Under the pieces are notes generated by a model. It made no database searches and was not told the origin of the DNA. It worked only from the letters and a program-made list of their open reading frames with translations. From NCBI GenBank assembly GCA_913774715.1, contig CAJYHS010000145.1:1-45192 (forward strand): a stretch of DNA of 45,192 nucleotides. The letters run 5' to 3'. This DNA comes from an uncultured Siphonobacter sp. Lineage in GTDB: Bacteria; Bacteroidota; Bacteroidia; Cytophagales; Spirosomataceae. Below are positions 18,096 through 25,919 of this stretch, piece after piece (within the stretch, counting starts at the first letter, position 1; each line of letters starts with the position of its first letter). A program made the translations under genes and the position numbers.

Positions 18096-18220
18096 ACTGA
18101 AACACCTTTTTGTTACAGGAAGCTTCTGAATGTTTCAGTAAAAAGGCACAGGTCTTATAGGTATAAGAAGATGGAAAAAGGTAATTTAGATGAAAAGGTA
18201 TGATAGCATACCTTTTTTTT
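18096..18220 (+). ncRNA. Candidate structured RNA ending in a terminator
   Basis: Three hairpins follow each other on the plus strand: a 9-bp stem ACTGAAACA/TGTTTCAGT (18096-18104 with 18131-18139), a 7-bp stem TCTTATA/TATAAGA with a 2-nt apex (18153-18159 with 18162-18168), and a 10-bp terminator stem AAAAGGTATG/CATACCTTTT (18193-18202 with 18207-18216) leading into eight T. AAAAAGGTA at 18175-18183 could pair with the same right arm as the terminator, giving a possible antiterminator. No protein gene precedes it. It could be a small RNA or a long leader of the gene at 18393. A -7-like TATTTTTA at 18078-18085 is near the start but lacks a good -33 partner. Confidence 0.35.
18193..18220 (+). 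terminator. Rightward intrinsic terminator with no gene upstream
   Basis: A 10-bp perfect stem, 4-nt loop and eight consecutive T. It is a strong rightward terminator without an upstream rightward gene within 1.4 kb, which is the main reason to suspect a small RNA. Confidence 0.75.
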
Positions 18221-18392
18221 ATTTGTATTTCCCTATAAAGCAATGCTTTAGCAGCAATGGCTTTATGATTTAATAATGAATAGACAATAAAAATTATGCG
18301 ATCATTTTTCAGGAAAAGAGCCAATATTTGAGAAAAAAAGGCCAAAACAAAGCTATCCGCAAATAGTATATGGAGAAGTATATTCGTCGTAA

Positions 18393-18818
18393 ATGCCCTC
18401 TTCATATATGAATCAGTACACCCCTTCCGATGGCCTCATTAACTTATTAGTTGAGAACGGATTTCGTGAAGTGACGGAACAATATTTTCCCCACAGTCAC
18501 GTCCGCCTCGAACTGAAAGGAGAAGCGTATCATCCTGCTTATTTTCAGCGAGCTTTTCGTTACGGAACAGGCACCGCTCTGATTATCCTCAATTACCTTA
18601 CGATTCGGGTGCTGTACCGAACGTACGTGCTGGCCGAAAGCCGTCGTCTCGCTGAAGATGAAGCACAATCCATTATCTCTTTTTGTAAGTTGCCTGCCAA
18701 GCAACAGGGAGTTTTGGCTACTCAAATCTCCAATCTTTCAAGTTTAATGGCTGTGGTTCATCCCAATAAAAAGATAGAAGCTCCCGTTGCCAAGAGCTTC
18801 TACGCAGTCAAATCTTAA
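18393..18818 (+). CDS. Hypothetical protein, 141 aa
   Basis: I do not recognise this protein. The ATG at 18393 or the one at 18408 (MNQYTPSDGLINLLVENGFREV) could be the start; the second lacks nothing obvious. The sequence looks like a small soluble alpha/beta protein: a helix DGLINLLVENGFREV, an extended stretch FPHSHVRLELKGEAYHPAYF, a short GTGTALIILN turn-strand, and a long helix RVLYRTYVLAESRRLAEDEAQ followed by CKLPAKQQG. No signal peptide. It is convergent with the SGNH esterase gene, with only 26 bases between the two stops. Confidence 0.6.
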   Translation: MPSSYMNQYTPSDGLINLLVENGFREVTEQYFPHSHVRLELKGEAYHPAYFQRAFRYGTGTALIILNYLTIRVLYRTYVLAESRRLAEDEAQSIISFCKLPAKQQGVLATQISNLSSLMAVVHPNKKIEAPVAKSFYAVKS

Positions 18819-18825
18819 AGTAAAG

Positions 18826-18851
18826 CGAATTAATGGGTATGGATTAATTCG
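18826..18851. terminator. AT-rich hairpin between convergent genes
   Basis: CGAATTAAT at 18826-18834 pairs perfectly with ATTAATTCG at 18843-18851 around an 8-nt loop. It overlaps the stop codon of the leftward esterase. No T-run follows, so it is a weak terminator candidate. Confidence 0.4.
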
Positions 18852-20718
18852 TATCTCCTGCCCCGGCATTAAACTGTATTTGATGTTGGGGCATTATTTT
18901 TACATTAGTCTTACGTGTAGGAATACAACCGGGGCAGTTCGCCGTCCAGGTTGTATAGTCCGTCCAATCTCCGCTTTTGGCAGAAGTATATTCAGTAATG
19001 ACCGTTACGGCTTTACTTGTAGTAGCTGAGCAACCATACAGATTAGAAACTGTCAGATTATACGTACCCGTGGTAGCTCCTGAAACGCCGGTTAATGTGG
19101 GCGAAGCTGTGGCTGACGTATACCCATTAGGGCCACTCCAGCTGTAATAGAGTCCGCCGGAAGATTGTAGTTGCAGGGTATTCCCCGCTGAGAGGGGTGA
19201 ATTGGCAGTAATGGTAGCATTTACGCTGCCCAGAGAAGCAGGTACCTGAATACGAGGAGAAAGAACTACGTTTTCAAAAGCATCCTTACTTTTTAACTGA
19301 TAGCTTCCTTGAGCTAATGTCGTTTGTACACCCGTGGTTACGGTATTAACTCCATAATTATCAGACGTATTAACCCAAGTGTAGGAGGTCCAGTTAGGAT
19401 CACCTTTTACCTGCATTTGACCACTACCTGTACAGGAAGGATACAAACGGCTGCTGCTAATTGCTGCGTAGGGAGTCATGGAAGACAAGGAGCTTTCCAG
19501 CGAATTAGCCCAGGCCTGAGCAACGGCTACATGACCTTCGCCTTCGAAGTGAATGTCGTCAGAGCCGCGATAGATGTGAGTACCGTCATTGTGAATTTCA
19601 TCCGTAGAAGGACCTGCAAAGACATGGGGCGTCGACTGAATGAGAGCATTTTGACCCGCAATGATGTTTGGATTTACGGTACCGGGTCCCGTTCTAGAGA
19701 ATCGACTGGCTCTGGCTATAACCCAGGCTAAGTTCGATTTATTACTATGATTACGGCTGTTCGAAATAACGGACTGCCAGCGACTTTTGAATTCCTCCTG
19801 AGGGGTATTTAAGTAATTATCCGTTTCCCCAATGTGTAATAATACGGCTCTAATCCCAAATTGAGCCGCGTAGTTGTTCAGACTGATGCGTAAATTTCCA
19901 TAAGGCTGACCCTTGGGAAAATAATAACCAAAGCCAGAAAAGGTATCGGAATTGGGATCAGTGCTTTCAAACCAGTTAGCCGTAGCTGAGCCCGACCATC
20001 CAGCCTGGAAAAAAGCAACAGGTACCTTCCATTTCTCCACCAGTTTATCCCCTAATACTCCCCAATACCACGCAGATAAGCCAAAAGGAGCCGGTGTGGT
20101 AGAAGCATCCAGATGGACGAAAGAAGGTGAGGCTACCCGGTCTTTTGCATTCTGATACGCCCAGCCGCCCCAGCTACTCGGATCTCCGGGATTAGGTTCC
20201 GGACTGGGTCTATAGCCCAGAGAGACTGTACTTACCTGATCGTAACTAGCTGAAGGTCCAAAGTTGCTGGCATCGCCATAACCCGTTGCATTCGACTGAC
20301 CTGCTACGATGAATACCTCTCCTACCCCAACTTTAGAAAGGGTACTTTCCTGACCAATGGGATTTCCGTCGCGATAGGCTCGTACTTTTAGATCATACCA
20401 GCCACTCTTAACCATTATGGTGCCTTCAAAATATCCGTTAGAAGGAGTAGTTGTCGTATGACCGGGAAATTGCCATAGTAGCTTCCAGCCTTCATCTACG
20501 GCTTTATTAGGGCCAATGTTTCCTCCGGAAATGGGCACAAACCGAGCCTGAATGTAGTCTACTTTTTCATTGTACATCCCGGCTACTGTGATGGAAGCCT
20601 GATCGTTAACCCGTTGGTAAACAGCTCGTGAAAGGGGGGATGTGATCGTTACTTGAGATTGACTGAGGAAAGGAAATAACAAGAGTACACAAAGAATAAC
20701 TTTGTAAAGATGGGACAT
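18844..20718 (-). CDS. Exported SGNH esterase (sialate O-acetylesterase-like) with Ig-like repeats
   Basis: A 624-aa exported protein with signal peptide ending in LSQSQ. After an N-terminal beta-sandwich (about 22-130) comes an SGNH/GDSL-type hydrolase of the sialate O-acetylesterase group: block I VAGQSNATGYGD with nucleophile Ser142, a central HIGETD block, and block V DDIHFEGEGH with the Asp-x-x-His pair. The expected reaction is removal of acetyl esters from carbohydrates. The last 200 residues form Ig/PKD-like beta domains (GPNGYTSATASPTLTGVSG). The C-terminus stops at SGDWTDYTTW...GDTN, a module that usually continues in secreted Bacteroidota proteins, and there is no type IX sorting domain, so the tail may be lost. 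Confidence 0.82.
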   Translation of the reverse strand: MSHLYKVILCVLLLFPFLSQSQVTITSPLSRAVYQRVNDQASITVAGMYNEKVDYIQARFVPISGGNIGPNKAVDEGWKLLWQFPGHTTTTPSNGYFEGTIMVKSGWYDLKVRAYRDGNPIGQESTLSKVGVGEVFIVAGQSNATGYGDASNFGPSASYDQVSTVSLGYRPSPEPNPGDPSSWGGWAYQNAKDRVASPSFVHLDASTTPAPFGLSAWYWGVLGDKLVEKWKVPVAFFQAGWSGSATANWFESTDPNSDTFSGFGYYFPKGQPYGNLRISLNNYAAQFGIRAVLLHIGETDNYLNTPQEEFKSRWQSVISNSRNHSNKSNLAWVIARASRFSRTGPGTVNPNIIAGQNALIQSTPHVFAGPSTDEIHNDGTHIYRGSDDIHFEGEGHVAVAQAWANSLESSLSSMTPYAAISSSRLYPSCTGSGQMQVKGDPNWTSYTWVNTSDNYGVNTVTTGVQTTLAQGSYQLKSKDAFENVVLSPRIQVPASLGSVNATITANSPLSAGNTLQLQSSGGLYYSWSGPNGYTSATASPTLTGVSGATTGTYNLTVSNLYGCSATTSKAVTVITEYTSAKSGDWTDYTTWTANCPGCIPTRKTNVKIMPQHQIQFNAGAGDTN

Positions 20719-20769
20719 TAGATGTTGGTTTTGTACATGGGGACTAACAAAAGTACATAAAAGCCACCA

Positions 20770-21507
20770 TTAGACAAGACGGAAAACCTGCTCTTCAGGG
20801 AGAATTGAAAAGTGATGAAAACGGAGGTAAAGCTGAGCCAGAACTACGACGTCTTCCCGACAATATTCAGCAATGGCAGCTAAGCCATTCCGTTGATAAT
20901 AAGTAGCGTTTACCTGATCGCCGGAGAGGTGGTCTTTGCTGGAGGGAATATCAAATAAAGCGGCTAATAATTCCAGACTTGTGAAGTTCTTGTAGTCCCC
21001 AAATTTCCAGAATTCCATTGTATCGATGTGAGGATTATCGTAACGTTTCCAGTAAGGGTTCCAAAGGGTTTTGGGGATGGAAATGTCGTTAATCAGTAGC
21101 CTGCGGCAGAGGTAGGGGAAATCAAACTCACGCCCATTGTGGGCACACAAGCTGAGTTTTTGACGGTAGCGATTATCCAGCAACGAACAGAATTGTTGTA
21201 ATACTTCGCTTTCATTCGAACCGTGAAAGCTTCGAACGCGGAATGTAAGTTGTTCTTTGGACTCTTCCCAGTGGAAAAAGCCTACTCCAATGACGATTAT
21301 TTTACCAAACTCGGCATAAATCGCGGCTCGTTCAGAGTACAGCTCGGCTTCGGAAAAAGCCTCGTCATTTTTAAGCCTCCCGGCTTTACGAATCCATTCT
21401 TTTTGCAGACGTTCGGGAAGTTCATTAAAGTCAGATTGACCGGAGACCGTTTCAATGTCAATGAATAATAAATGCTTGAGAGAAGCTCGAAATTCGACTG
21501 GGAACAT
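20770..21507 (-). CDS. 3'-5' exonuclease related to the PolB exonuclease domain
   Basis: A 245-aa DEDD-type exonuclease of the stand-alone PolB-exo family. Motif I is FIDIET near residue 16, motif II is HNGREFDFPYL near residue 123 and motif III is YCREDVVVLAQL near residue 214, together giving the four acidic metal ligands. LWNPYWKRYDNPHIDTMEFWKFGD precedes the third motif as in relatives. It should remove nucleotides from DNA 3' ends, probably in repair. No polymerase domain is attached. It appears monocistronic. Confidence 0.88.
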   Translation of the reverse strand: MFPVEFRASLKHLLFIDIETVSGQSDFNELPERLQKEWIRKAGRLKNDEAFSEAELYSERAAIYAEFGKIIVIGVGFFHWEESKEQLTFRVRSFHGSNESEVLQQFCSLLDNRYRQKLSLCAHNGREFDFPYLCRRLLINDISIPKTLWNPYWKRYDNPHIDTMEFWKFGDYKNFTSLELLAALFDIPSSKDHLSGDQVNATYYQRNGLAAIAEYCREDVVVLAQLYLRFHHFSILPEEQVFRLV

Positions 21508-21606
21508 GTATCAAAGGATAGGTAGATCAATCAGTATGCTGTACTTCGAAATAACAAAGAAGCCCCTGCTATCCCAAAACAACTGAGCAAACGGTCCCTA
21601 TCTATC

Positions 21607-21647
21607 AAAAAAGGCGGACTTCACCAATCGTGAAGTCCGCCTTTTTT
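21607..21647 (-). terminator. Terminator downstream of the 137-aa gene
   Basis: Perfect 18-bp arms (21607-21624 and 21630-21647, AAAAAAGGCGGACTTCAC) with a 5-nt loop; on the minus strand it directly follows the gene ending at 21663. Confidence 0.9.
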
Positions 21648-21662
21648 TAATACTTGATATCT

Positions 21663-22076
21663 CTAATCGTGAAGAACGCCTTCGCGTTGCAATTGGGTAA
21701 TAGCAATCAGATGTTGTTCGTCCAGACTGCCTGGAACGAAAATAAAACGTTTATCATAGATCTGATTATCAATGAAATAACTTACCCAATATTCATTCGT
21801 TAAGTGAAAAACCGCGGGGTCAATTAATTCTACGGCCTGATGCCCACCGGCGGGAACTTCTTTATAAAAATGCCGTAGAGTAGACGTTTGCTGAGGCGTT
21901 TCACCCAGTTGATCGGAATTACTGTATCCTCGCGAGGTTACAAAGACATTAGTAATGGGAACCTCATTTCTATTAATCAGATATACCCGCCATTCGGCTT
22001 CGTTGGCTTCATTAATATCGCGGGTGATGGCCACTTTTACCCCTTCAACGGGAAAAAAAGGAATGTCTTTTTTCAT
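21663..22076 (-). CDS. Conserved Bacteroidota small protein, 137 aa
   Basis: A cytoplasmic beta-rich protein without signal peptide. It resembles a family common across Bacteroidota that starts MKKDI and has a W-x-x-YLIN strand, a V-x-S-x-GY segment and a TSTLRH motif; I recall such proteins being labelled phenylalanyl-tRNA synthetase alpha subunit in some genomes, but there is no synthetase domain here and I regard that name as wrong. Visible segments are EWRVYLINRNEVPITNVFV, TSTLRHFYKEVPAG, VELIDPAVFHLTNEYWVSYF and KRFIFVPGSL. The function is unknown. It lies 67 bases downstream of lipB, so co-transcription is possible. Confidence 0.8.
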   Translation of the reverse strand: MKKDIPFFPVEGVKVAITRDINEANEAEWRVYLINRNEVPITNVFVTSRGYSNSDQLGETPQQTSTLRHFYKEVPAGGHQAVELIDPAVFHLTNEYWVSYFIDNQIYDKRFIFVPGSLDEQHLIAITQLQREGVLHD

Positions 22077-22143
22077 GGGAAAACGTGTTTTTCAAGGCCT
22101 TTAACTTACATTTCTGCGAACGATAAGTCCACTAGCAATGGAC

Positions 22144-22866
22144 TCATGCATATGCCTTGGATTCGATAATAGTCATTTCAAATAACTCAGCCAGGTGCGT
22201 TTTTACGCGTTGAGCTACTTCATTGAAATCCAGCTCATGACCAACCTCTTTCGCTAGTGAAGTAACGGCTTTATCTTCAATGCCACAGGGAACGATGTAA
22301 TCAAAGAAAGCGAGTTCCGTATTTACATTTAAAGCAAACCCATGCATGGTGACCCAGCGGCTGGCTTTCACGCCCATTGCACAGATTTTTCGGGGATTTT
22401 TCTGCTCTACATAATCCAGCCACACGCCCGTCAGTCCATCAATCCGCCCTGCGGCAAGTCCATAATCCGCACAGGTGCGAATGATGGCTTCTTCGAGCAT
22501 TCGCATGTACCAATGAATATCGGGCTTGAAATTGTCCAGATCCAATATGGGATAACCCACCAGCTGGCCCGGTCCGTGAAAAGTAATGTCTCCGCCCCGG
22601 TTGATTTTATAGTAATGAATACCCTTGCTTTCCAGCTCAGGTTCGGTTTGTAATAAATGTTCGGGTTTGCCGCTCTTCCCTAACGTAAAAACGGGGGGAT
22701 GCTGTACAAAAAACAGGTAATTAGACGTAGGCACCTGCTCGGCTTCGGGTAACTTCCGGTTTTCTACTTTTCGGGCTACTACTTCCGCTAAAGTACGTTC
22801 CTGCTCGTCCCAGGAGGACTGATAATCCCGTAGACCCCAGTCCTGAAAAAATACTTCTTTATTCAT
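22144..22866 (-). CDS. lipB: Lipoyl(octanoyl) transferase
   Basis: A 240-aa octanoyltransferase, the first step of lipoate attachment to 2-oxoacid dehydrogenases and glycine cleavage H protein. Motifs: RGGDITFHGPGQLVGYPILD (residues 90-109), Lys160 in KICAMG and Cys194 in IVPCGI; the 34-residue gap between Lys and Cys equals that of the E. coli enzyme. lipA is not adjacent. A perfect -7 element (TACCTTTG) on the minus strand at 22893-22900 is well placed to start transcription about 20 bases before the ATG. Confidence 0.96.
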   Translation of the reverse strand: MNKEVFFQDWGLRDYQSSWDEQERTLAEVVARKVENRKLPEAEQVPTSNYLFFVQHPPVFTLGKSGKPEHLLQTEPELESKGIHYYKINRGGDITFHGPGQLVGYPILDLDNFKPDIHWYMRMLEEAIIRTCADYGLAAGRIDGLTGVWLDYVEQKNPRKICAMGVKASRWVTMHGFALNVNTELAFFDYIVPCGIEDKAVTSLAKEVGHELDFNEVAQRVKTHLAELFEMTIIESKAYA

Positions 22867-22892
22867 GATTTTCTTTACCTTCCATCAGTCTG

Positions 22893-22900
22893 CAAAGGTA
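22893..22900 (-). promoter_or_regulatory. Probable -7 promoter element of lipB
   Basis: TACCTTTG on the minus strand matches TAnnTTTG exactly and sits 26 bases before the lipB ATG. The -33 position does not show TTTG, so the promoter is only partly supported. Confidence 0.45.
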
Positions 22901-22950
22901 GCATTCCTGGTAAAACGGTTCCGATTCTGGAAAGGTTCGGCATAAAAAGA

Positions 22951-22979
22951 ATAGGCAGCCGAGGATATCGACTGCCTAG
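22951..22979 (-). terminator. Terminator of the cobA operon
   Basis: Arms TAGGCAG/CTGCCTA (22952-22958 and 22972-22978) with one C:A mismatch and an inner CG/CG stem; on the minus strand the mismatch becomes a G:T (G:U in RNA) pair and a T-rich stretch follows. It lies just after the cobA stop. Confidence 0.65.
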
Positions 22980-23004
22980 TATATACCTGCATGTAATGGG
23001 GATT

Positions 23005-23784
23005 TTACGAAAATAAGTTACCGTTTCTCAGGAATTCCTGCCATTCGGCGGCGTTACTTCGATACCCATAGCGGACTACTTCTCCCAGAACAATAACTGC
23101 CGGATTGGACAGCTTATGTTCCAACGCAAGTCGGGGCAACTCCTGAGCAGTTCCGAGGGCGGTGCGTTGCTCGGCAGTCGTGCCGTTTTGCAAAATGGCC
23201 GCGGGTAAATCCGCTTTTCCCATTTTGCCGCAAAGCTCGGCGATTTCCTCCAGCTTGTTCATGCCCATCATGACCACAACGGTTGCCGTGGTGCATAAGG
23301 CCAGACAAAGATCACGGGAAAGAGAACCGTCGGTTTTGGTGCCGGTAATGACCCAGAAACTTTCGCTTACGCCCCGAGCCGTCATCGGAATGCCCGCGGT
23401 ACCCGCTACGGCCAGAGCCGAAGAAATACCGGGAACGTAGTCCGTTTCAATGCCAAACTGACGGGCGTATTCAATTTCTTCCTGACCCCGACCAAAAACG
23501 AAAGGATCGCCGCCTTTGAGTCGTACTACGTGACCCGCCGCGTAGGCTTTCTCCACGATCAGATCATTGATGCTTTCCTGGGAAAAACTCTGTCCGGGGC
23601 GTTTCCCAACGTAAATTTTCTCCGTTTCGGAAGAACAATGATTGAGTAAAACGGGATCAATCAGGGCATCGTAAAGTACTACCTGAGCCTGTTGCAGGAC
23701 TTTCACCGCTTTAAGGGTGATGAGATCAGGATCTCCCGGCCCTGCTCCGACAACGGTCAGTTTAGGATTTATTTTTTTGCTCAT
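23005..23784 (-). CDS. cobA: Uroporphyrinogen-III C-methyltransferase
   Basis: A 259-aa SUMT enzyme that uses S-adenosylmethionine to methylate uroporphyrinogen III to precorrin-2, the entry to siroheme and cobalamin. It has VGAGPGDPDLITLKA near the N-terminus, VVRLKGGDPFVFGRG about residue 87, YVPGISSALAV and the MTARGVSESF segment. The ATG at 23784 is chosen; the frame extends upstream to 23943 but that part overlaps the reductase and is rich in Pro and Lys. It starts 10 bases after the reductase stop, so both are co-transcribed, and its product feeds the siroheme of that enzyme. There is no fused CysG dehydrogenase/ferrochelatase domain. Confidence 0.95.
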   Translation of the reverse strand: MSKKINPKLTVVGAGPGDPDLITLKAVKVLQQAQVVLYDALIDPVLLNHCSSETEKIYVGKRPGQSFSQESINDLIVEKAYAAGHVVRLKGGDPFVFGRGQEEIEYARQFGIETDYVPGISSALAVAGTAGIPMTARGVSESFWVITGTKTDGSLSRDLCLALCTTATVVVMMGMNKLEEIAELCGKMGKADLPAAILQNGTTAEQRTALGTAQELPRLALEHKLSNPAVIVLGEVVRYGYRSNAAEWQEFLRNGNLFS

Positions 23785-23794
23785 TCGTATAAAC

Positions 23795-25882
23795 TCAGGC
23801 CTTGGCAGCGATGCCTTCTTCGCGTACGCTACGGGCCCGTTGAATAAATTCAAGTGCTTCGGCCAGGAAACGGGCTGCGAATTCGGCCGAGGGTTCGTTC
23901 TGGTTGATTTGCAGGGTGGTTTCGGTGAAGGTTTTACCGTCAAGGTTAAACTCTCCCGTTTCTACGTACTGCTTATCAAATTCCTTAATCACCGCGTGTT
24001 GGGTGCTTACGTTTACGCTCTTGTCGAGTAACAAAGCTTTCGCTCCCGAAACAAAGACGCTGTAGCTGTGATAAATCGAATCGGCGTAGCGGCCTTCTTC
24101 AAAAGCAGCTTTCGCCCAGTCGTATTTTTCTTCCGCTTCAAAAATTAGGGTAGCTACCAAGTCAATGATCACACTAGCACATTCGCCAACGCCAATTTCA
24201 GTAGCAAACGTACCCGTCTGACCCCAGTCGATGAAATCGGTATCAACCACTGTAGTTAAGTCAGTCAGCGGTTTAAGTAATCCGTAGAAGTACTTTTCAC
24301 CCTGACGGTCATAATAGGTATGGAAATATTCGCCCTCTTCGGCGTTCGCATCGTAATCGCTTAATAACCAACGCAATGCCTGAGGTCCGCGTTTGGATGG
24401 AATCTTGATCACTTTATCCGCCACCCGGCCTTCACCATCACCTAACGTTGCACCGCCTAGTAATACTTGCAGAGCGGGTAACACGCGTTTATCCGGAGCT
24501 TTCATGGAACTGCCGTGCAAACCAATGTGAGCCATGCTATGCTGACCGCAGGCATTCATACAACCCGAGATCTTGATTAACAGGTCGTTATTAAAGATCA
24601 GATCAGGAAATTCGTTCTGAATAACTTTTTCCAGTTCCAGTGAAATGGACGTAGAATCTGAAATGGCCAGATTACAGGTATCTGTTCCGGGGCAGGCCGT
24701 GATGTTAGCCGTGCTGTTGGCTCCTGCCTGAGCGAAACCGTGAGCCGAAAGGATGTTATAAACTGTTTGTAAATCTTCGGCTTTCACGAAGCGAAGTAGC
24801 AAGCCCTGATTAATGGTAACGCGAACGTCATCAGCAACGTAAGGACTTAATTGCTCAATCAGGCTACGACTCACTTCCGAGCGGATATTACCCAGCGGCA
24901 CGCGAACGAACACACCGTAATAACCCGCCTGCTTCTGAGCAAATACGTTGGAGAAATACCAGTTGGTCAGTTCAGCTGAGTCAAAGGTAGGTTCGGCCCT
25001 ATCTAAAGGAGCAACTTCAGTTTCCGTCCCTTCAATTTCAAAGGTCTTGGATTTTAAAGCCGTCCATTCTTCTTCCACCAGACGCTTGAATTCGTCCAGA
25101 CCGATTTTAGCAATCAGGAATTTCAGACGGGCTTTATGACGGCTGTTCCGCTCGCCGTGGCGATCAAAAATCCGTAAAACCGCTTCAATCGTTGGGATTA
25201 ACTGGTTGGCCGGGAGGAATTCATAATACAAATGAGCCAGAGCGGGCTGAGCACCTAAACCACCCCCCACGTAGACCTTAAAGCCTCGCTGTCCGTCCTG
25301 AATTTTAGAAACAAAACCCAGATCGTGCATGTAGGCCAGAGCCGTATCATCGTCCGTATTGGAAAAGGACATTTTGAATTTACGGCCCATTTCCTGGCAA
25401 ATTGGATTACGCAGGAAGTAACGGAATGCCGCATCGGCATAAGGTGTTACGTCGAAAGGCTCTTTGCGATCAATACCTGCTGTTGGAGAGGCCGTTACGT
25501 TCCGAACGGTGTTTCCACAGGCTTCGCGAAGGGTGATGTCATCTTTTTCCAGATTAGCCCAGAGTTCAGGCGTGCGATCCAGACTTACAAAGTGAATCTG
25601 AATATCCTGACGAGTGGTCAGGTGAAGATTTCCCGTTGAGTATTCATCCGAAATATCCGCAATCCGTTTCCACTGTTTAAAAGTCATTTTGCCGTAAGGC
25701 AACTTGATTCGTACCATCTGAACGCCCTGCTGCCGCTGTCCGTAGACACCACGAGCTAGTCGCAGACTTCTGAATTTTTCTTCATGAATTTGGCCCTCGC
25801 GGAAGAGACGGATTTTACGCTCCAAATCAACGATGTCTTTTTCAACCAGGGGATTTTCAAGTTCAGTACGAAAACTTTGCAT
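23795..25882 (-). CDS. Siroheme sulfite/nitrite reductase with C-terminal HEPN domain
   Basis: A 695-aa ferredoxin-type sulfite or nitrite reductase. It has two copies of the half-domain/NIR_SIR arrangement (for example VRIKLPYGKMTFKQW and GVFVRVPLGNIRSEV) and the 4Fe-4S/siroheme ligands Cys397, Cys403, Cys441 and Cys445 (TACPGTDTC and SGCMNACGQ). Residues about 570-690 form a helical HEPN-like domain (WAKAAFEEGRYADSIYHSYSVF), a fusion I know from Bacteroidota. I take the ATG at 25882; a TTG two codons upstream is also possible. It heads an operon with cobA. Sulfite versus nitrite cannot be settled from the sequence, although the absence of a transporter or nitrate reductase favours assimilatory sulfite reduction. 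Confidence 0.9.
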   Translation of the reverse strand: MQSFRTELENPLVEKDIVDLERKIRLFREGQIHEEKFRSLRLARGVYGQRQQGVQMVRIKLPYGKMTFKQWKRIADISDEYSTGNLHLTTRQDIQIHFVSLDRTPELWANLEKDDITLREACGNTVRNVTASPTAGIDRKEPFDVTPYADAAFRYFLRNPICQEMGRKFKMSFSNTDDDTALAYMHDLGFVSKIQDGQRGFKVYVGGGLGAQPALAHLYYEFLPANQLIPTIEAVLRIFDRHGERNSRHKARLKFLIAKIGLDEFKRLVEEEWTALKSKTFEIEGTETEVAPLDRAEPTFDSAELTNWYFSNVFAQKQAGYYGVFVRVPLGNIRSEVSRSLIEQLSPYVADDVRVTINQGLLLRFVKAEDLQTVYNILSAHGFAQAGANSTANITACPGTDTCNLAISDSTSISLELEKVIQNEFPDLIFNNDLLIKISGCMNACGQHSMAHIGLHGSSMKAPDKRVLPALQVLLGGATLGDGEGRVADKVIKIPSKRGPQALRWLLSDYDANAEEGEYFHTYYDRQGEKYFYGLLKPLTDLTTVVDTDFIDWGQTGTFATEIGVGECASVIIDLVATLIFEAEEKYDWAKAAFEEGRYADSIYHSYSVFVSGAKALLLDKSVNVSTQHAVIKEFDKQYVETGEFNLDGKTFTETTLQINQNEPSAEFAARFLAEALEFIQRARSVREEGIAAKA

Positions 25883-25919
25883 ATGCAATAAGGCTTTTAT
25901 TCTATCGAATAAATAGAAT
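25877..25919 (-). promoter_or_regulatory. Palindromic candidate operators before the reductase gene
   Basis: TTGCATATGCAA (25877-25888) is a perfect palindrome over the start codon. Directly upstream ATTCTAT/ATAGAAT (25899-25905 with 25913-25919) and TTATTC/GAATAA (25897-25902 with 25907-25912) form two overlapping dyads that cannot exist together. Such sites are typical of dimeric repressors; which one is unknown. Confidence 0.35.

Larger units (their letters stand above)
17720..18392. other. Long intergenic region with a candidate structured RNA
   Basis: About 670 AT-rich bases without a believable gene. The leftward frame 18094-18405 (103 codons) runs straight through several hairpins and an intrinsic terminator and is not accepted. 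The region contains the structured segment described at 18096-18220. Confidence 0.6.

Noticed and set aside
18094-18405. Leftward 103-codon ORF
   Set aside because: Runs through three hairpins and a terminator; low-complexity hydrophobic translation with no motif.
19324-19731. Rightward 135-codon ORF inside the esterase gene
   Set aside because: Antisense shadow of the SGNH esterase, which has all catalytic blocks.
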